Shown here in pieces: positions 1 to 10,529 of a DNA stretch of 64,000 bases. The stretch is from Blattamonas nauphoetae (lineage: Eukaryota; Preaxostyla; Oxymonadida): assembly GCA_033064195.1 (NCBI GenBank), contig JARBJD010000212.1, forward strand, positions 62,001 to 126,000, in the 5' to 3' direction. Each line of letters opens with the position of its first letter. The first letter of the stretch is position 1. The notes below the pieces were generated by a model. It made no database searches, had not been told where the DNA came from, and worked only from the letters and a program-made list of their open reading frames with translations. A program made the translations under genes and the position numbers.

Positions 1-1680
1 TCAAGCATTTCAAGGAGATGGTTAACTGTCTGTTGATCGAGATTGAGTGGGGGACATCGAAGAAGGAGAGAGTGCAGTCCAACATAAGCGGTGAGGAGGA
101 ACTTTCTCGAAGAGCAAACATGCACGTTATTCCAGAATTCGAGAAGTGCGTCTGGATCATCGCGGACAAACCGTTCGAACATCAGATCCATCGGGAAGAA
201 AGAGTGTCTGCATCTGGGGGCGATGGAGGTGTTGTTGAGATATATGGCCGGTTTCAGTCGGAGTGGCATGTTGGGGATTCTTAAGTTCGATTCGATTGCG
301 ACGAGGTCGGTTAGTGCCGAAGGGAAATCACATCCGCGAAAGACAGACAATAACGGCCCAAGGCGGGCTGCGAGTGGAACCATGTAAAGATCCAATCCTA
401 CCTGCTTTGAAAACAATCTCGGATCGCTGGCTATACGTGACAGCATCTGATTCCTCTTCTCAAATTTATGAAGGAAGTCCATTTGCCATTGAAACGACAT
501 CGTCAATACATCATTCAAGATGATTGTCCCGACAAAGTGACACGCTCTGAAGAAGAGCTGGATATCGCTCAAATCTGCAGCCAGAAATCCGCTGAAATCG
601 AAATCAGTCTCTTTTACGAACGATGTCTTCCCAATCTCGGTTTGAAAATGCACCCACCCCGCCCACAGCCACAGAAGTGCCATTCTCGCCCAATAATTGT
701 CATCGTAGAAAGCCGTTCGGAGCGTTTGAAATCGGCGTTCGCGAGGATCATAAAACTTCTGATGAAATACCCCGCTTTCACAGAAAAGATGGTAACATTC
801 ATACTGAACAGTGGGATTGGACGAGTGGAGACCAGAAATGAGGCTGTTTTCGAAAGCGTTGACATCAACAATGCATTTGGTGGATTTCGTCGCTTGGACG
901 ACGGCACTACACCGACGGAGAGCTGCCACCACTTTCCTGTCGTCGGTGTCGTCGAACAGCGAAGAGTGAAACTTTTCGTTGAGATCCACGATTAGAGGAA
1001 TCGGTTGGAAGTCTTCATCGAGTTTCGAATCCGATTCCAAGGCTGGACGAATGATCCACGGGAAGGATTTTGGTGGTGGTCGCGTGAGGAGGTCATGAAT
1101 CGTCAAAAGGATCTGTCGAGAATGACGAACATTTGAGTCTCCATGGAATAACACCTGGTTATATACGTAGTCTTGAGGATCAGGAGAAGATTGGTGGTGA
1201 AAAGCAGACACGGCTGTGGAGCGGAGTTGAGTGTCAGCTGTCGTTGGAAAACGACAAGAGTCAGCGAAATCCTTCTTGTCGATTGGAGTTGGGTTGGCTC
1301 GGAGTTGATGTTTTGTTTGGAGTGAGAGGAGTGTGGTTCGAAGACAGCGTGATTGGAGGAAAGAAAGATCAGGCTGAATGAAACGATGAACGGAAAGGAG
1401 AACACACCAATGATGTCTCACCCTTTTCCACCATCTCCAACATCGTCACCCATTCTTTCCAGTCATGATAGGTCGTGTGAACTTTCTCCATCGAGTGTGT
1501 TTCTTTGACCTGCCTCACCGCATTCAGAAGCTCTTCCGACTTGTGAACGGCATCTCCGCGCAGGAGGGAGTGTTCAGTGGGAACGAATCGGTGTCGATTG
1601 TCGGAGTGAAGAACAAAACGTGTGAAAGATGAGGAAATCATACGAATCACAGAATCACTCATTTGTGCATATTTGGGAGC
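1..1680 (-). pseudogene. Decayed paralogue of the HEAT-like family B, 5' part
   Basis: On the minus strand this stretch matches the gene split between 22163-23469 and 11882-13781. Shared blocks include the motif FVPTEHSLLRGDAVHKSEEL (about 1490-1580), the central NEKFHSSL region (about 965-985) and the block read at 614-907. The order is the same as in the better copy, so this is a third family member, cut by the window's left edge. Reading frames are broken several times, and the splice acceptor that ends an 80-nt intron in the other copy is not recognisable here. The upstream side stops at the inverted-repeat element that begins at 1680. A decayed HEAT/ARM-type helical repeat protein is the best description; its function is unknown. 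Confidence 0.6.
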
Positions 1681-2971
1681 AGTCATTCCGGCTTCCGGTA
1701 TTTGGTTCTCATTTTTTTTTAGGGAAAGGGTTGATCTCAACTTATCCGCGAATTTAAGAAAAATAAAAAAAATAGAGCAGTGAGTGACATTGATACGATC
1801 ACACGAGATGGTGGTTTGTTCCTCAATTTCAATGTCTTCCTGCTGAAGACGGTGTGGAGTCTCAGTCACGGACAAAAGTAAGTGGCCACCCCTTCCTGCA
1901 TTTATGAACAGATGATTTTTCACACTTTTTTCGTAAACACTTCACATTCATGAAAGACGGTAATTTTTCAAATATAAAACAAGAATAGTGTGGTGAAGTG
2001 GAAATCAAGAGATTTGACTGACGTGCCCTGGGAGGCACTTTTGATTGCGGATGTCACAATATGTCTCCTCTTCCAAGAAGAGGAGATGTGACCTGTATAG
2101 TCTGTTCCTCCACTGAGAGCTCTCAACTTCCACTCCTCTCAGAGATACTGGAGGATCCGCGACGAAAAAGTGTGTTTTCTCTCTTCTTCATCCCTCTTCA
2201 GCCAGCTTTGTAAAGACATCAAACTCTCTCTCTGACGATGTTATTAAGTATTCTCACTTTCTCTCAATTGTAATGACCTGCTGTAGAGAACATGAGATTC
2301 GCACATTTTCTCCCACATTTTTTCACACCAAAACTGTCAGCTTTCAATCGAACAAGGACAGAATAAGCATTCTGACGACAAGTTAAAGAGGTTGGAAGAG
2401 TTGCACGGATGTCAGAAGAGGGATGAAGAAGAGAGAAAACACACTTTTTCGTCGCGGATCCTCCAGTATCTCTGAGAGGAGTGGAAGTTGAGAGCTCTCA
2501 GTGGAGGAACAGACTATACAGGTCACATCTCCTCTTCTTGGAAGAGGAGACATATTGTGACATCCGCAATCAAAAGTGCCTCCCAGGGCACGTCAGTCAA
2601 ATCTCTTGATTTCCACTTCACCACACTATTCTTGTTTTATATTTGAAAAATTACCGTCTTTCATGAATGTGAAGTGTTTACGAAAAAAGTGTGAAAAATC
2701 ATCTGTTCATAAATGCAGGAAGGGGTGGCCACTTACTTTTGTCCGTGACTGTCTGTTCAACTGGACTCAAGTTGAAATTATGGATTGATCTCAATCTGAA
2801 CTCATAAACGAATGCTTTATTGTCATTTTAGCATCACTTGTTCAATAATAACTGGTCTTTCCGGCTGTTTCATTGAAGAATGAAAAATCGAAATGGAATT
2901 GAAAGCTCGTTCTCGTTGATCACCCCTTTCTTAATTTATTCAAGACCCAAATACCGGAAGCCGGAATGACT
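1680..2971. mobile_element. Outer inverted-repeat pair around a fold-back element
   Basis: A 26-nt inverted repeat (begins CAGTCATTCCGGCTTCCGGT) lies at 1680-1705 and, reversed, at 2946-2971. Inside it lies the long fold-back element 1863-2751. The sequence between the two repeats is not otherwise symmetrical, so this may be an older non-autonomous element that received the inner one. No transposase is present. I could not find a clear target duplication beyond two bases. Confidence 0.45.
1863..2751. mobile_element. Fold-back DNA element with ~340-bp inverted arms
   Basis: The two arms, 1863-2201 and 2408-2751, are near-perfect reverse complements. Their ends read CAGTCACGGACAAAAGTAAG. A spacer of about 200 bp separates them. 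A 3-bp direct repeat TCT flanks the element (1860-1862 and 2752-2754). There is no coding capacity, so it is non-autonomous. The superfamily is not assigned: the CAGT end looks Tc1/mariner-like, but the target duplication is TCT rather than TA. Confidence 0.8.
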
Positions 2972-3110
2972 GAGGTTGGAAATGAGATTATTCATCGTAC
3001 TTGGTGAGATTTGATTCACCAATCTTCAGCATCTTCAGAATACACTCAGAAATGGAGATAGATTAGACATACTCATTGTTTTTTGTTTTGGTTCGATCAC
3101 GTTTAGTCTC
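2972..3110. other. Short spacer between two mobile elements
   Basis: No intact gene is seen. The minus strand has a weak resemblance (SECILKML) to the exon upstream of the family B block, so this may be the 5' remainder of the decayed paralogue at 1-1680. Confidence 0.25.
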
Positions 3111-3776
3111 AATAGACCCAACCCGTGTATAATGGGAAAACTCGTGATCACGAAGGGCAATTCGGTTAACGCAACTTAACTCGAGATACCTTGTGAAAAC
3201 CGAATAAACAGCAGAAAAACCGAATAAACCACACTTCACTCGAGTTCTCACCCCATAACATTTTTTTCAGGTTGATCTTGACAAACTTTCGTCGAATTGA
3301 TTCATTTCATCGTTTTTCCACATTTATAACTTGTCATTAGTACGAAAAGAAACAAATTATTGAAGAAAAACTCTTTTAAAAAATTCGAAGTCGATCCGAC
3401 CCTTATATCGAAATTTTTCCAAAATTCTCACTATTACCGTCGGCGACGCCCCTACGTATTTGAATTGAACTTACCTCAAGTAGGTTCTGTGTCATCTCGA
3501 TGTAAGTCGCTCTTGCTTGGATATTGGTTCCCCTCTCGCTGTCCGCAGACATCATTCATGGAACTTGGGTCGGGTAGGATTTCATGGGCTCGCGCTAATA
3601 TGGTCCTCCCCAAGTGTCGAAGTGAATGTCAGTCGCCAGGAAACAGAATGAGGATGCCCAGAATGTGGGCCTAACAGCAAGACGTTGTCTAAAGAATTAG
3701 ACACAGAAAACAAATCAAATATTTCTAAAAAAACATGAAAAACAAGAATGTGGGAGTTTTTATCATTTATGACAGT

Positions 3777-5239
3777 TTAAGACTCTTCAACGTCGTTTTG
3801 AGAACATTTTTCAACAAAATTGAGAAAAAGTAAGTGTGTGTTGTGAATTGTGATGAATATTTTAGTCAGAATCTGAAATATCAAAGACTCCATCGAATCC
3901 TGTTGTTCTTGGATCATAATCATTCTCAAAGTCCTCAATCTCGGCTTGATGTTTTCGATAGAGTTGTTTTCTCCGTGGAATTCGTGATTCTTTTCTTGAA
4001 GAGGCCGAAAGAGCCCTCTCATGAAAATCGTCTGGAAGTCGGTAATTGTGTCCTTTTCGAGGTGAATATTGGTTAACCAGCACGCATTTTTGAAGTCTTG
4101 CGTGATATGTTTGACGCCAGCAGTGTATTTCCCTCCCATTCGAAGCCACAGCCATTTGAGTCTTCCGAAGAATCTCTCCACTTGAACTCTGTCAGACGCA
4201 ATTCTCACATTGAGTTCATTCTGTTCTTCTTCGTTTGTTCTTTCTTTTTTTCTTCTGTTCGGACGATTGAATCGAAGAGTTGGAAAATCTCCGAGATATC
4301 CCATGTCGCCTTGAATTCCCCATTTTGGGTCGTTGTCTTGTGGATAGAGCTCTTTCTCCTGGTCTGTCTTGTTCAGATATTGTTCGATCGGTTGGAGAGT
4401 CTTTTGGAGTAGAGCAACATCGTGGATTGAGCCAGCAACACAATCAGAAACGAAGAGCGCTTTGTAGGGTGGTTTGGCTTCAACACACACTTGAGCCTTC
4501 ATCGCATAACAATAATGATGACCTTCCCAAAGTACTTTCTTATCTTCAAAAATCCGTCAATGGTCTGGGGACAACAATTGTTGTTGCATCAATATAAAGC
4601 GCGGTGAAAGGGAAATTGGCTTGAAAATTTGGAGTTGGGCGAGGCGGGACAGAATATCGTTCCTGAAGGACAGTGAACAGGAGAGGGCGAATGTGTAGAA
4701 TTGCTTTAGATGCGAGATTTGGACTGATTCCCAATGCCGATGCCAGTCGATTGATTTTAACTGTTGAGCTCAACCATTCAAGATAAACGACTAATTCATC
4801 TTTGAGAGTGAGTTTCCCTTTGGTCCTGGATGATTGTATTCTGGACAATTCGATTGGATGAGAGCGGAGAGATGAAGAAGAGTGTCTTTCTCCAATCTGA
4901 GTTGTTTCCACAAGTTTGCATCGTCATACTTCGACCAAATGATTCCTCCACTTTCTGGAATTGGCACAATTGGTTTTGCTGACAGAAAGACTTGTCTTTG
5001 TTTGTTTTTGAGTTCTCCAAGAGACGCAATGGAAGTTGAAGATTCTCGCTTTTGAGGCCTGATAGTGGGCGAAGCTGACCGAATATCAACAGATGATCGT
5101 GACGATTGTGAAGATTGAGGTGTTGAAAAAAAGTGATCTCGAATCTGTCAACGAGTTTTGTGATGAGAAGGGAGAATTGATGGTGAAACTTGGGGACGGG
5201 AATCCAATGAAACTTCCAGCAGAGGGTCGTAATCTTCAA
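3777..5239 (-). pseudogene. Harbinger-type DDE transposase, decayed
   Basis: The motif order is that of a DDE_Tnp_4 transposase. An N-terminal helical region (LASALGISPNLASKAILHIR) is followed by the first catalytic Asp in LYIDATTIVVPRP, the second in FVSDCVAGSIHD, and the glutamate in DRVQVERFFGRLKWLW. The pieces lie in different frames. A frameshift separates the segment ending near 4546 from the one starting near 4545-4502, in a T run. Another lies near 4815. The catalytic triad residues are all still visible. The coding region is therefore a recent but dead transposase, unless an intron or sequencing error explains one shift. It lies wholly inside the element 3114-6098. Confidence 0.8.
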
Positions 5240-5604
5240 AAGAGAAAGAACAAAATATCAAAATAAAAGCTCACACTGGAATGGTGTTTGTGGAGTTCCA
5301 GGTTTGAGAATGATCTGTGAATGTTGTGGTGACGGTGTCACATTTTCGTCCCTCAAATCTTGACTATCCATCTTTTTCACCTAATATGATCAGAAATCAG
5401 TTGAAAAGAAGTGATAATATCAACTTTTTCAGATGTTCTTTTTTTCTCAAAAAACAGTTATGGGAAGGAACTCGAGTGAAATGTGTCAATTCGGTTGTGA
5501 ACGTGTGCAACTCGGTTTTCAAGAGTTATCTCGAGTTAACCATGAATAACTCGAGTGTCCACAGTCTTACTCAATTGTTTCATTTTTCTCGAGATTACCC
5601 ATAA

Positions 5605-6079
5605 TAGTGGTCGGATAAACCCGTTAACTCCGATAAACCCGTTAAAACATCCCCCATTTCACATATATCATCTCTTTCACACGACTCATCTGTTGTGCCT
5701 GTAAGAAAAACCTAGTGAGAATTCTGGAAGGAATTGTGACTCTTTCAGAGATTGGATCAAAGACAATGGGTCCATTCAAATGAATGAAATGCCAACGACG
5801 ACACAGCGCAAGTTATTCTGACCATGAAAAGCTCGACTCGCAACACATTATCCCTCTAGTTCTCGGAAATAGATTTGTTCAACTTCGTACAAAAAACAAC
5901 GTACACTTTTCGCTTTCCATTTCACAATCATTCTTTCATGAAGAACTCTAGTTTTGAAAATAATGAGGAAAGTCATGAAAGTGAAGTGGAAGGAGAATTA
6001 AGATGAGGAGGGGAGACTGATTTGTCCCTGTGGAAGGGTTAACGGGTTTTTCCGCTCTAACGGGTTTGTCCGGGTACTA
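5605..6079. mobile_element. 475-bp MITE nested in the Harbinger element
   Basis: The ends are inverted repeats beginning TAGTGGTCGGATAAACCCG on the left and TAGTACCCGGACAAACCCG on the right. Each is followed by a second AAACCCGTTA motif. A 3-bp TAA duplication lies at 5602-5604 and 6080-6082. Removing it restores a longer match between the two ends of the host element, which proves nesting. The ends resemble those of the 788-bp elements at 30171 and 47182. Confidence 0.75.
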
Positions 6080-6280
6080 TAAAACTCGGGTTGGGTCTAA
6101 TGTTTACAACGTTCGACTCGGTGTGTAATTCCCTAATCCTCGATACTTCATTCCTCTTCCATGATATTCTAACTCCATCTGTTATTCTTCATTCAGGATA
6201 GCCAGTTCGATTCGACTCAATGTTTGAAGGTCTGAATCTTCCTCGTTTCAGCATGAATTCCTCTCTTTCTCCGATTTCAG

Positions 6281-9200
6281 AAAGAAGTGACAATCGACAC
6301 AGCCATTGAAGAACTAGAAAGAGGGATATCACAACCAGACACTGTTGTGAACTCAAGAGTTTGGCAGAACATCCCGATTCTGATGCGAGACGAAGCCCTG
6401 CGGGATGAGAGGAACTTGCACAAAATGGAGAGGCTGACGCAGTCGATCCTTCAGATCCTCACAATGTGCCTGAAGAACGACATCTCCATCATCAATCGAC
6501 GCATACTTCATTCCGCCCTCTCCACTCTCGCCACGTCCCCCTCTCTTCCCAAGACGATCCGTGTTTGCGTCGGGCAGTGCTTGCTTTCGTTAGATTCTTT
6601 TGAGGATGGCCCATTCGTGCTTGTCGCTACGGACGAATTGAAATCCATGGAAGATGATGCTCATCGAATCTCGGGAACGACATCGAAGCAGAAAAAAGAG
6701 ATCGACAGTCTAAACCACACCAATCTCACTCTCCAACGACAACACAAGGAAGACGAGGAGAGGCTCACGAAAGAGAGACAAGACATCGTTGCAGAGATGG
6801 AGGTGATGCTGACAAAGGAATGGGAGAAGCTGAAGAAAGCTGAAGAACAAGTGGAAAAAGCAAATGAACGAGAACAGAGCAGCGAAAACGGAAGGAGAGA
6901 GGCTGAAACAAGAATCGAAAAACTCCTCATTGAGAAGCAGAATCTCGAGAACAGTCTGAAGGAATCGAAAGAACGAGAGAAGAGAGCGGAAGAGAGAGAG
7001 ATGAAGGCAAATGCGGACAGAAGAGACGTTGAACTCACTCGCCAGAAGATGGAAGAAGAGAAGAAGAAAGCAGAAACCGAAAGAGCAAGAATGGAGGAAG
7101 AGAAGAAGAAGGCAGAAACCGAAAGAGCAAGAATGGAGGAAGAGAAGAAGAAGGCAGAAACCGAAAGAACAAGAATGGAGGAAGAGAAGAAGAAGGCAGA
7201 AACCGAAAGAGCAAGAATGGAGGAAGAGAAGAAGAAAGCAGAAACCGAAAGAGCAAGAATGGAGGAAGAGAAGAAGAAAGCAGAAACCGAAAGAGCAAGA
7301 ATGGAGGAAGAGAAGAAGAAAGCAGAAACCGAAAGAGCAAGAATGGAGGAAGAGAAGAAGAAAGCAGAAACCGAAAGAGCAAGAATGGAGGAAGAGAAGA
7401 AGAAAGCAGAAACCGAAAGAGCAAGAATGGAGGAAGAGAAGAAGAAAGCAGAAACCGAAAGAGCAAGAATGGAGGAAGAGAAGAAGAAAGCAGAAACCGA
7501 AAGAGCAAGAATGGAGGAAGAGAAGAAGAAAGCAGAAACCGAAAGAGCAAGAATGGAGGAAGAGAAGAAGAAAGCAGAAACCGAAAGAGCAAGAATGGAG
7601 GAAGAGAAGAAGAAAGCAGAAACCGAAAGAGCAAGAATGGAGGAAGAGAAGAAGAAAGCAGAAACCGAAAGAGCAAGAATGGAGGAAGAGAAGAAGAAGG
7701 CAGAAACCGAAAGAGCAAGAATGGAGGAAGAGAAGAAGAAGGCAGAAACCGAAAGAACAAGAATGGAGGAAGAGAAGAAGAAGGCAGAAACCGAAAGAGC
7801 AAGAATGGAGGAAGAGAAGAAGAAGGCAGAAACCGAAAGAGCAAGAATGGAGGAAGAGAAGAAGAAAGCAGAAACCGAAAGAGCAAGAATGGAGGAAGAG
7901 AAGAAGAAAGCAGAAACCGAAAGAGCAAGAATGGAGGAAGAGAAGAAGAAAGCAGAAACCGAAAGAGCAAGAATGGAGGAAGAGAAGAAGAAAGCAGAAA
8001 CCGAAAGAGCAAGAATGGAGGAAGAGAAGAAGAAGGCAGAAACCGAAAGAGCAAGAATGGAGGAAGAGAAGAAGAAGGCAGAAACCGAAAGAGCAAGAAT
8101 GGAGGAAGAGAAGAAGAAGGCAGAAACCGAAAGAGCAAGAATGGAGGAAGAGAAGAAGAAAGCAGAAACCGAAAGAGCAAGAATGGAGGAAGAGAAGAAG
8201 AAGGCAGAAACCGAAAGAGCAAGAATGGAGGAAGAGAAGAAGAAAGCAGAAACCGAAAGAGCAAGAATGGAGGAAGAGAAGAAGAAAGCAGAAACCGAAA
8301 GAGCAAGAATGGAGGAAGAGAAGAAGAAAGCAGAAACCGAAAGAGCAAGAATGGAGGAAGAGAAGAAGAAAGCAGAAACCGAAAGAGCAAGAATGGAGGA
8401 AGAGAAGAAGAAGGCAGAAACCGAAAGAGCAAGAATGGAGGAAGAGAAGAAGAAGGCAGAAACCGAAAGAGCAAGAATGGAGGAAGAGAAGAAGAAGGCA
8501 GAAACCGAAAGAGCAAGAATGGAGGAAGAGAAGAAGAAAGCAGAAACCGAAAGAGCAAGAATGGAGGAAGAGAAGAAGAAAGCAGAAACCGAAAGAGCAA
8601 GAATGGAGGAAGAGAAGAAGAAAGCAGAGGAGCAGAAAGGACAGGCAGAGAGGGAAAAGGAGAAGCTGTCAGATGAAGTGAAGAGGACAGTGAAAGAGCT
8701 TGGAGAGGCTCGAGTAGGAAAGGTGAAGAGTGAGCGAGAGAAGAGAGAGATGTCGGAGAAGATGGAGCGGATGAAGGCGACGATGCCAACTGCGTGGGTT
8801 GGAACTGATTCTCTCCAAACACTCGACAGAACTGCTCACAGACTCACTCCAACCACGCTCACCCAAATTGTCGAACTCGAAAAAGCCACTGACTGGAGAA
8901 CAGCTTTCCAACGTCCGATTGACGAGGGAGAATGGGAACTCAAAATCAGAAGATCAGAGCCGACTGGACTGGGTGTGAGTGTGTTCTTCTCTCTTCTCAT
9001 CTTTTCAGTGCTTGGCTACATCAGACATCCACTTCCATATAATGCAACACAAACACAGTGTGGAAGCCATGGCAGTGGGATTGGCGGTGACTTCACTCTT
9101 TGGGATGGAGGTCTGTGGAAAAACGGAGACTTCAAGCCAGAAGGAACGAACAAGAAGTGTGATCGCGTTGGGCAGACAGCAGCGATTCGGGTGAACATGA

Positions 9201-9346
9201 GGACGAGAGAAGCTCGACTGTTTGTGGACGATGAGGAACAGCCTGGGATCTTCACCGACATCCCTTCTCCTCTCTGCCTCGGAATCACAACTGGAAAGAC
9301 GATGACAGATTGTCCAATCGAAGTGCTGTGGCTCAAACGGATGTGA
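6281..9346 (+). CDS. Coiled-coil protein with 14-residue repeats and SPRY-like tail
   Basis: The N-terminal ~110 residues are a helical domain shared with the genes at 44022 and 48781. Next comes a charged coiled coil containing about 37 tandem copies of a 14-residue unit (MEEEKKKAETERAR, 42 bp, 7049-8640), two heptads each. The C-terminal ~130 residues (GFTLWDGGLWKNGDF region) look like a SPRY/concanavalin-type beta domain. A 36-nt intron (8973-9008, GTGTGAG...TTTTCAG) keeps the frame. The coding region begins after a splice acceptor at 6280, so the start codon lies in an upstream exon I could not place with confidence. The stop is TGA. A structural or adaptor role is likely, but no enzymatic function can be named. 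Confidence 0.85.
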   Translation, partial: KEVTIDTAIEELERGISQPDTVVNSRVWQNIPILMRDEALRDERNLHKMERLTQSILQILTMCLKNDISIINRRILHSALSTLATSPSLPKTIRVCVGQCLLSLDSFEDGPFVLVATDELKSMEDDAHRISGTTSKQKKEIDSLNHTNLTLQRQHKEDEERLTKERQDIVAEMEVMLTKEWEKLKKAEEQVEKANEREQSSENGRREAETRIEKLLIEKQNLENSLKESKEREKRAEEREMKANADRRDVELTRQKMEEEKKKAETERARMEEEKKKAETERARMEEEKKKAETERTRMEEEKKKAETERARMEEEKKKAETERARMEEEKKKAETERARMEEEKKKAETERARMEEEKKKAETERARMEEEKKKAETERARMEEEKKKAETERARMEEEKKKAETERARMEEEKKKAETERARMEEEKKKAETERARMEEEKKKAETERARMEEEKKKAETERARMEEEKKKAETERARMEEEKKKAETERTRMEEEKKKAETERARMEEEKKKAETERARMEEEKKKAETERARMEEEKKKAETERARMEEEKKKAETERARMEEEKKKAETERARMEEEKKKAETERARMEEEKKKAETERARMEEEKKKAETERARMEEEKKKAETERARMEEEKKKAETERARMEEEKKKAETERARMEEEKKKAETERARMEEEKKKAETERARMEEEKKKAETERARMEEEKKKAETERARMEEEKKKAETERARMEEEKKKAETERARMEEEKKKAETERARMEEEKKKAETERARMEEEKKKAEEQKGQAEREKEKLSDEVKRTVKELGEARVGKVKSEREKREMSEKMERMKATMPTAWVGTDSLQTLDRTAHRLTPTTLTQIVELEKATDWRTAFQRPIDEGEWELKIRRSEPTGLGVSVFFSLLIFSVLGYIRHPLPYNATQTQCGSHGSGIGGDFTLWDGGLWKNGDFKPEGTNKKCDRVGQTAAIRVNMRTREARLFVDDEEQPGIFTDIPSPLCLGITTGKTMTDCPIEVLWLKRM
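7049..8640 (+). repeat. 42-bp coding minisatellite
   Basis: About 37 head-to-tail copies of a 42-bp unit encode a 14-residue coiled-coil repeat. Copies differ mainly at an A/G wobble (AAAGCA or AAGGCA) and an occasional Ala to Thr change. The alternating blocks of the two variants suggest repeated segmental duplication within the array. Confidence 0.95.
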
Positions 9347-9387
9347 TCTGAACTGAGTGACCGATCATTCAGTCTGCGTGATGTAAA

Positions 9388-9901
9388 TCATTCTTCATTT
9401 GTTGTTTGTGTTTGCTTGATTAGTAAAGTCCACACCCAATCCTCTTTACTCGCATGATTCATGATTTCAAAAAGGTTGTTTCCCGAAAACATGCGCCGAG
9501 TGTGGGCGGAGATGGAGGCGTTGGATAATGTCCGACGAATTGGCGAAGAGAGCGAAGAGCAGTTCGGGTCGGTCGGTTTCACATGGATGAGGGATAAGAA
9601 AGCAGACGAATCTTCGGTCACAATCAGAGCGACGAGGCTTTCAAAGGTGACATTCGCTTTCTGGAGGGAGGAATGGTGGTTGGTTGGTTCGGCTGGCTGT
9701 CGACGAAATACCATCTCGAAATGGCTGCAAGAATCCGGATGAGGTGATTGAGCCCGATGAAAAGCGGACGGACGAATCAAGAATCCAACAGACTGAAGCG
9801 ATGTTGACTGAGGGACAGTACAGAAAGTGATGGAGAGGAAACAGATCGCTCAGATGGTTGGTTGAGCGAGGCGAGCTGCAGTTGAAAACGGTGTATTTCA
9901 T
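9388..9901 (-). pseudogene. Unrecognised fragment, minus strand
   Basis: Two overlapping minus-strand readings (9388-9780 and 9641-9901) have an amino-acid composition like that of the nearby HEAT-like genes, with segments such as FESLVALIVTEDSSAF. There is no start or splice structure I can support. It may be the remnant of another HEAT-like paralogue. Confidence 0.25.
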
Positions 9902-10008
9902 TCAATTCGACAAGATGAGCACCGTTTCAGTGAACATGGCGGGGGATGGTGATTCTGAAGGACAGGGCAAATTCACCAAATAAGGAAGTGGTGTAGAGTG
10001 AGTAACTG

Positions 10009-10323
10009 ATGGTGTTGTGCGAGTCGGTCATTCTAAGCAATTCAATTTTGAGTGGATCAGCGGAGAGGAAGATGAGGACGAGTGGAGGGACGTTGGTGTT
10101 GGTGCAGAGTGGGATTCTGGGGATCGAGAACACAACGTTCCAGCACATTGCGAAGGAGTATCGAGGCGACGGGGGAGTGGTGGTGTCGCTTGGGGGGACG
10201 ATCGGTCTGAGGAACGTCGTGTTCAAAGACTGCACAGCGTCGACGCGTGCTCACTGTGTGCTGGTCTCTCGCAGCTCATTCTCAGTGGGCACAGTGATGA
10301 CGGCTGGAGACGAGGGCTGGTAA
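10009..10323 (+). pseudogene. Beta-helix surface protein fragment
   Basis: The ~100-residue reading contains GILGIENTTFQHIAKEYR and GLRNVVFKDCTASTRAHCVL. It is nearly identical to a segment of the broken beta-helix gene at 48110-48300. Upstream and downstream parts of that gene are absent. The fragment ends in a short imperfect minisatellite (about 10298-10370, unit near GACGATGGCTGGA). It is an orphan duplicate piece rather than a gene. Confidence 0.6.
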
Positions 10324-10375
10324 CAACGGCTGGGGACGATGGCTGGAGACGATGGCTGGAGAGAAAGATGGAAAA
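10298..10375. repeat. Short degenerate minisatellite
   Basis: Four to five imperfect copies of a ~15-bp unit around GACGATGGCTGGAGA sit at the broken 3' end of the beta-helix fragment. Confidence 0.6.
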
Positions 10376-10529
10376 AGATCTGGCAATCTGAAGACAATTC
10401 AGAACCTGAAGAGTTGTGTTGTGGTTCGCGTGACAATTCTGTTGGAGAAAGACGCAGTTCACATGTTCAATCATGACAATCGCATCTTTCCAATGAAGTT
10501 TGTGCGTCCTGTCAGTTCTCTCGTTCTGC

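Larger units (their letters stand above)
3114..6098 (-). mobile_element. PIF/Harbinger-type DNA transposon
   Basis: The ends are inverted repeats beginning AGACCCAACCCG. They extend to about 33 bp with mismatches once the nested MITE (5605-6079) is removed. A 3-bp target duplication AAT lies at 3111-3113 and 6099-6101. The minus strand encodes a decayed DDE transposase of the DDE_Tnp_4 type. A 3-bp duplication, short inverted ends and this transposase class together fit PIF/Harbinger. I did not see the second, Myb-like Harbinger protein. Confidence 0.85.

Noticed and set aside
3360-3674. A 104-residue plus-strand frame at the edge of the Harbinger element.
   Set aside because: No domain, no splice support and no paralogue in the window; it is probably chance within the transposon.
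7011-8822. Very long open frames on both strands through the 42-bp array (556 and 595 residues).
   Set aside because: The unit is a multiple of 3 and stop-free in several frames, so these are by-products. Only the frame continuing into the flanking domains at both ends is real.
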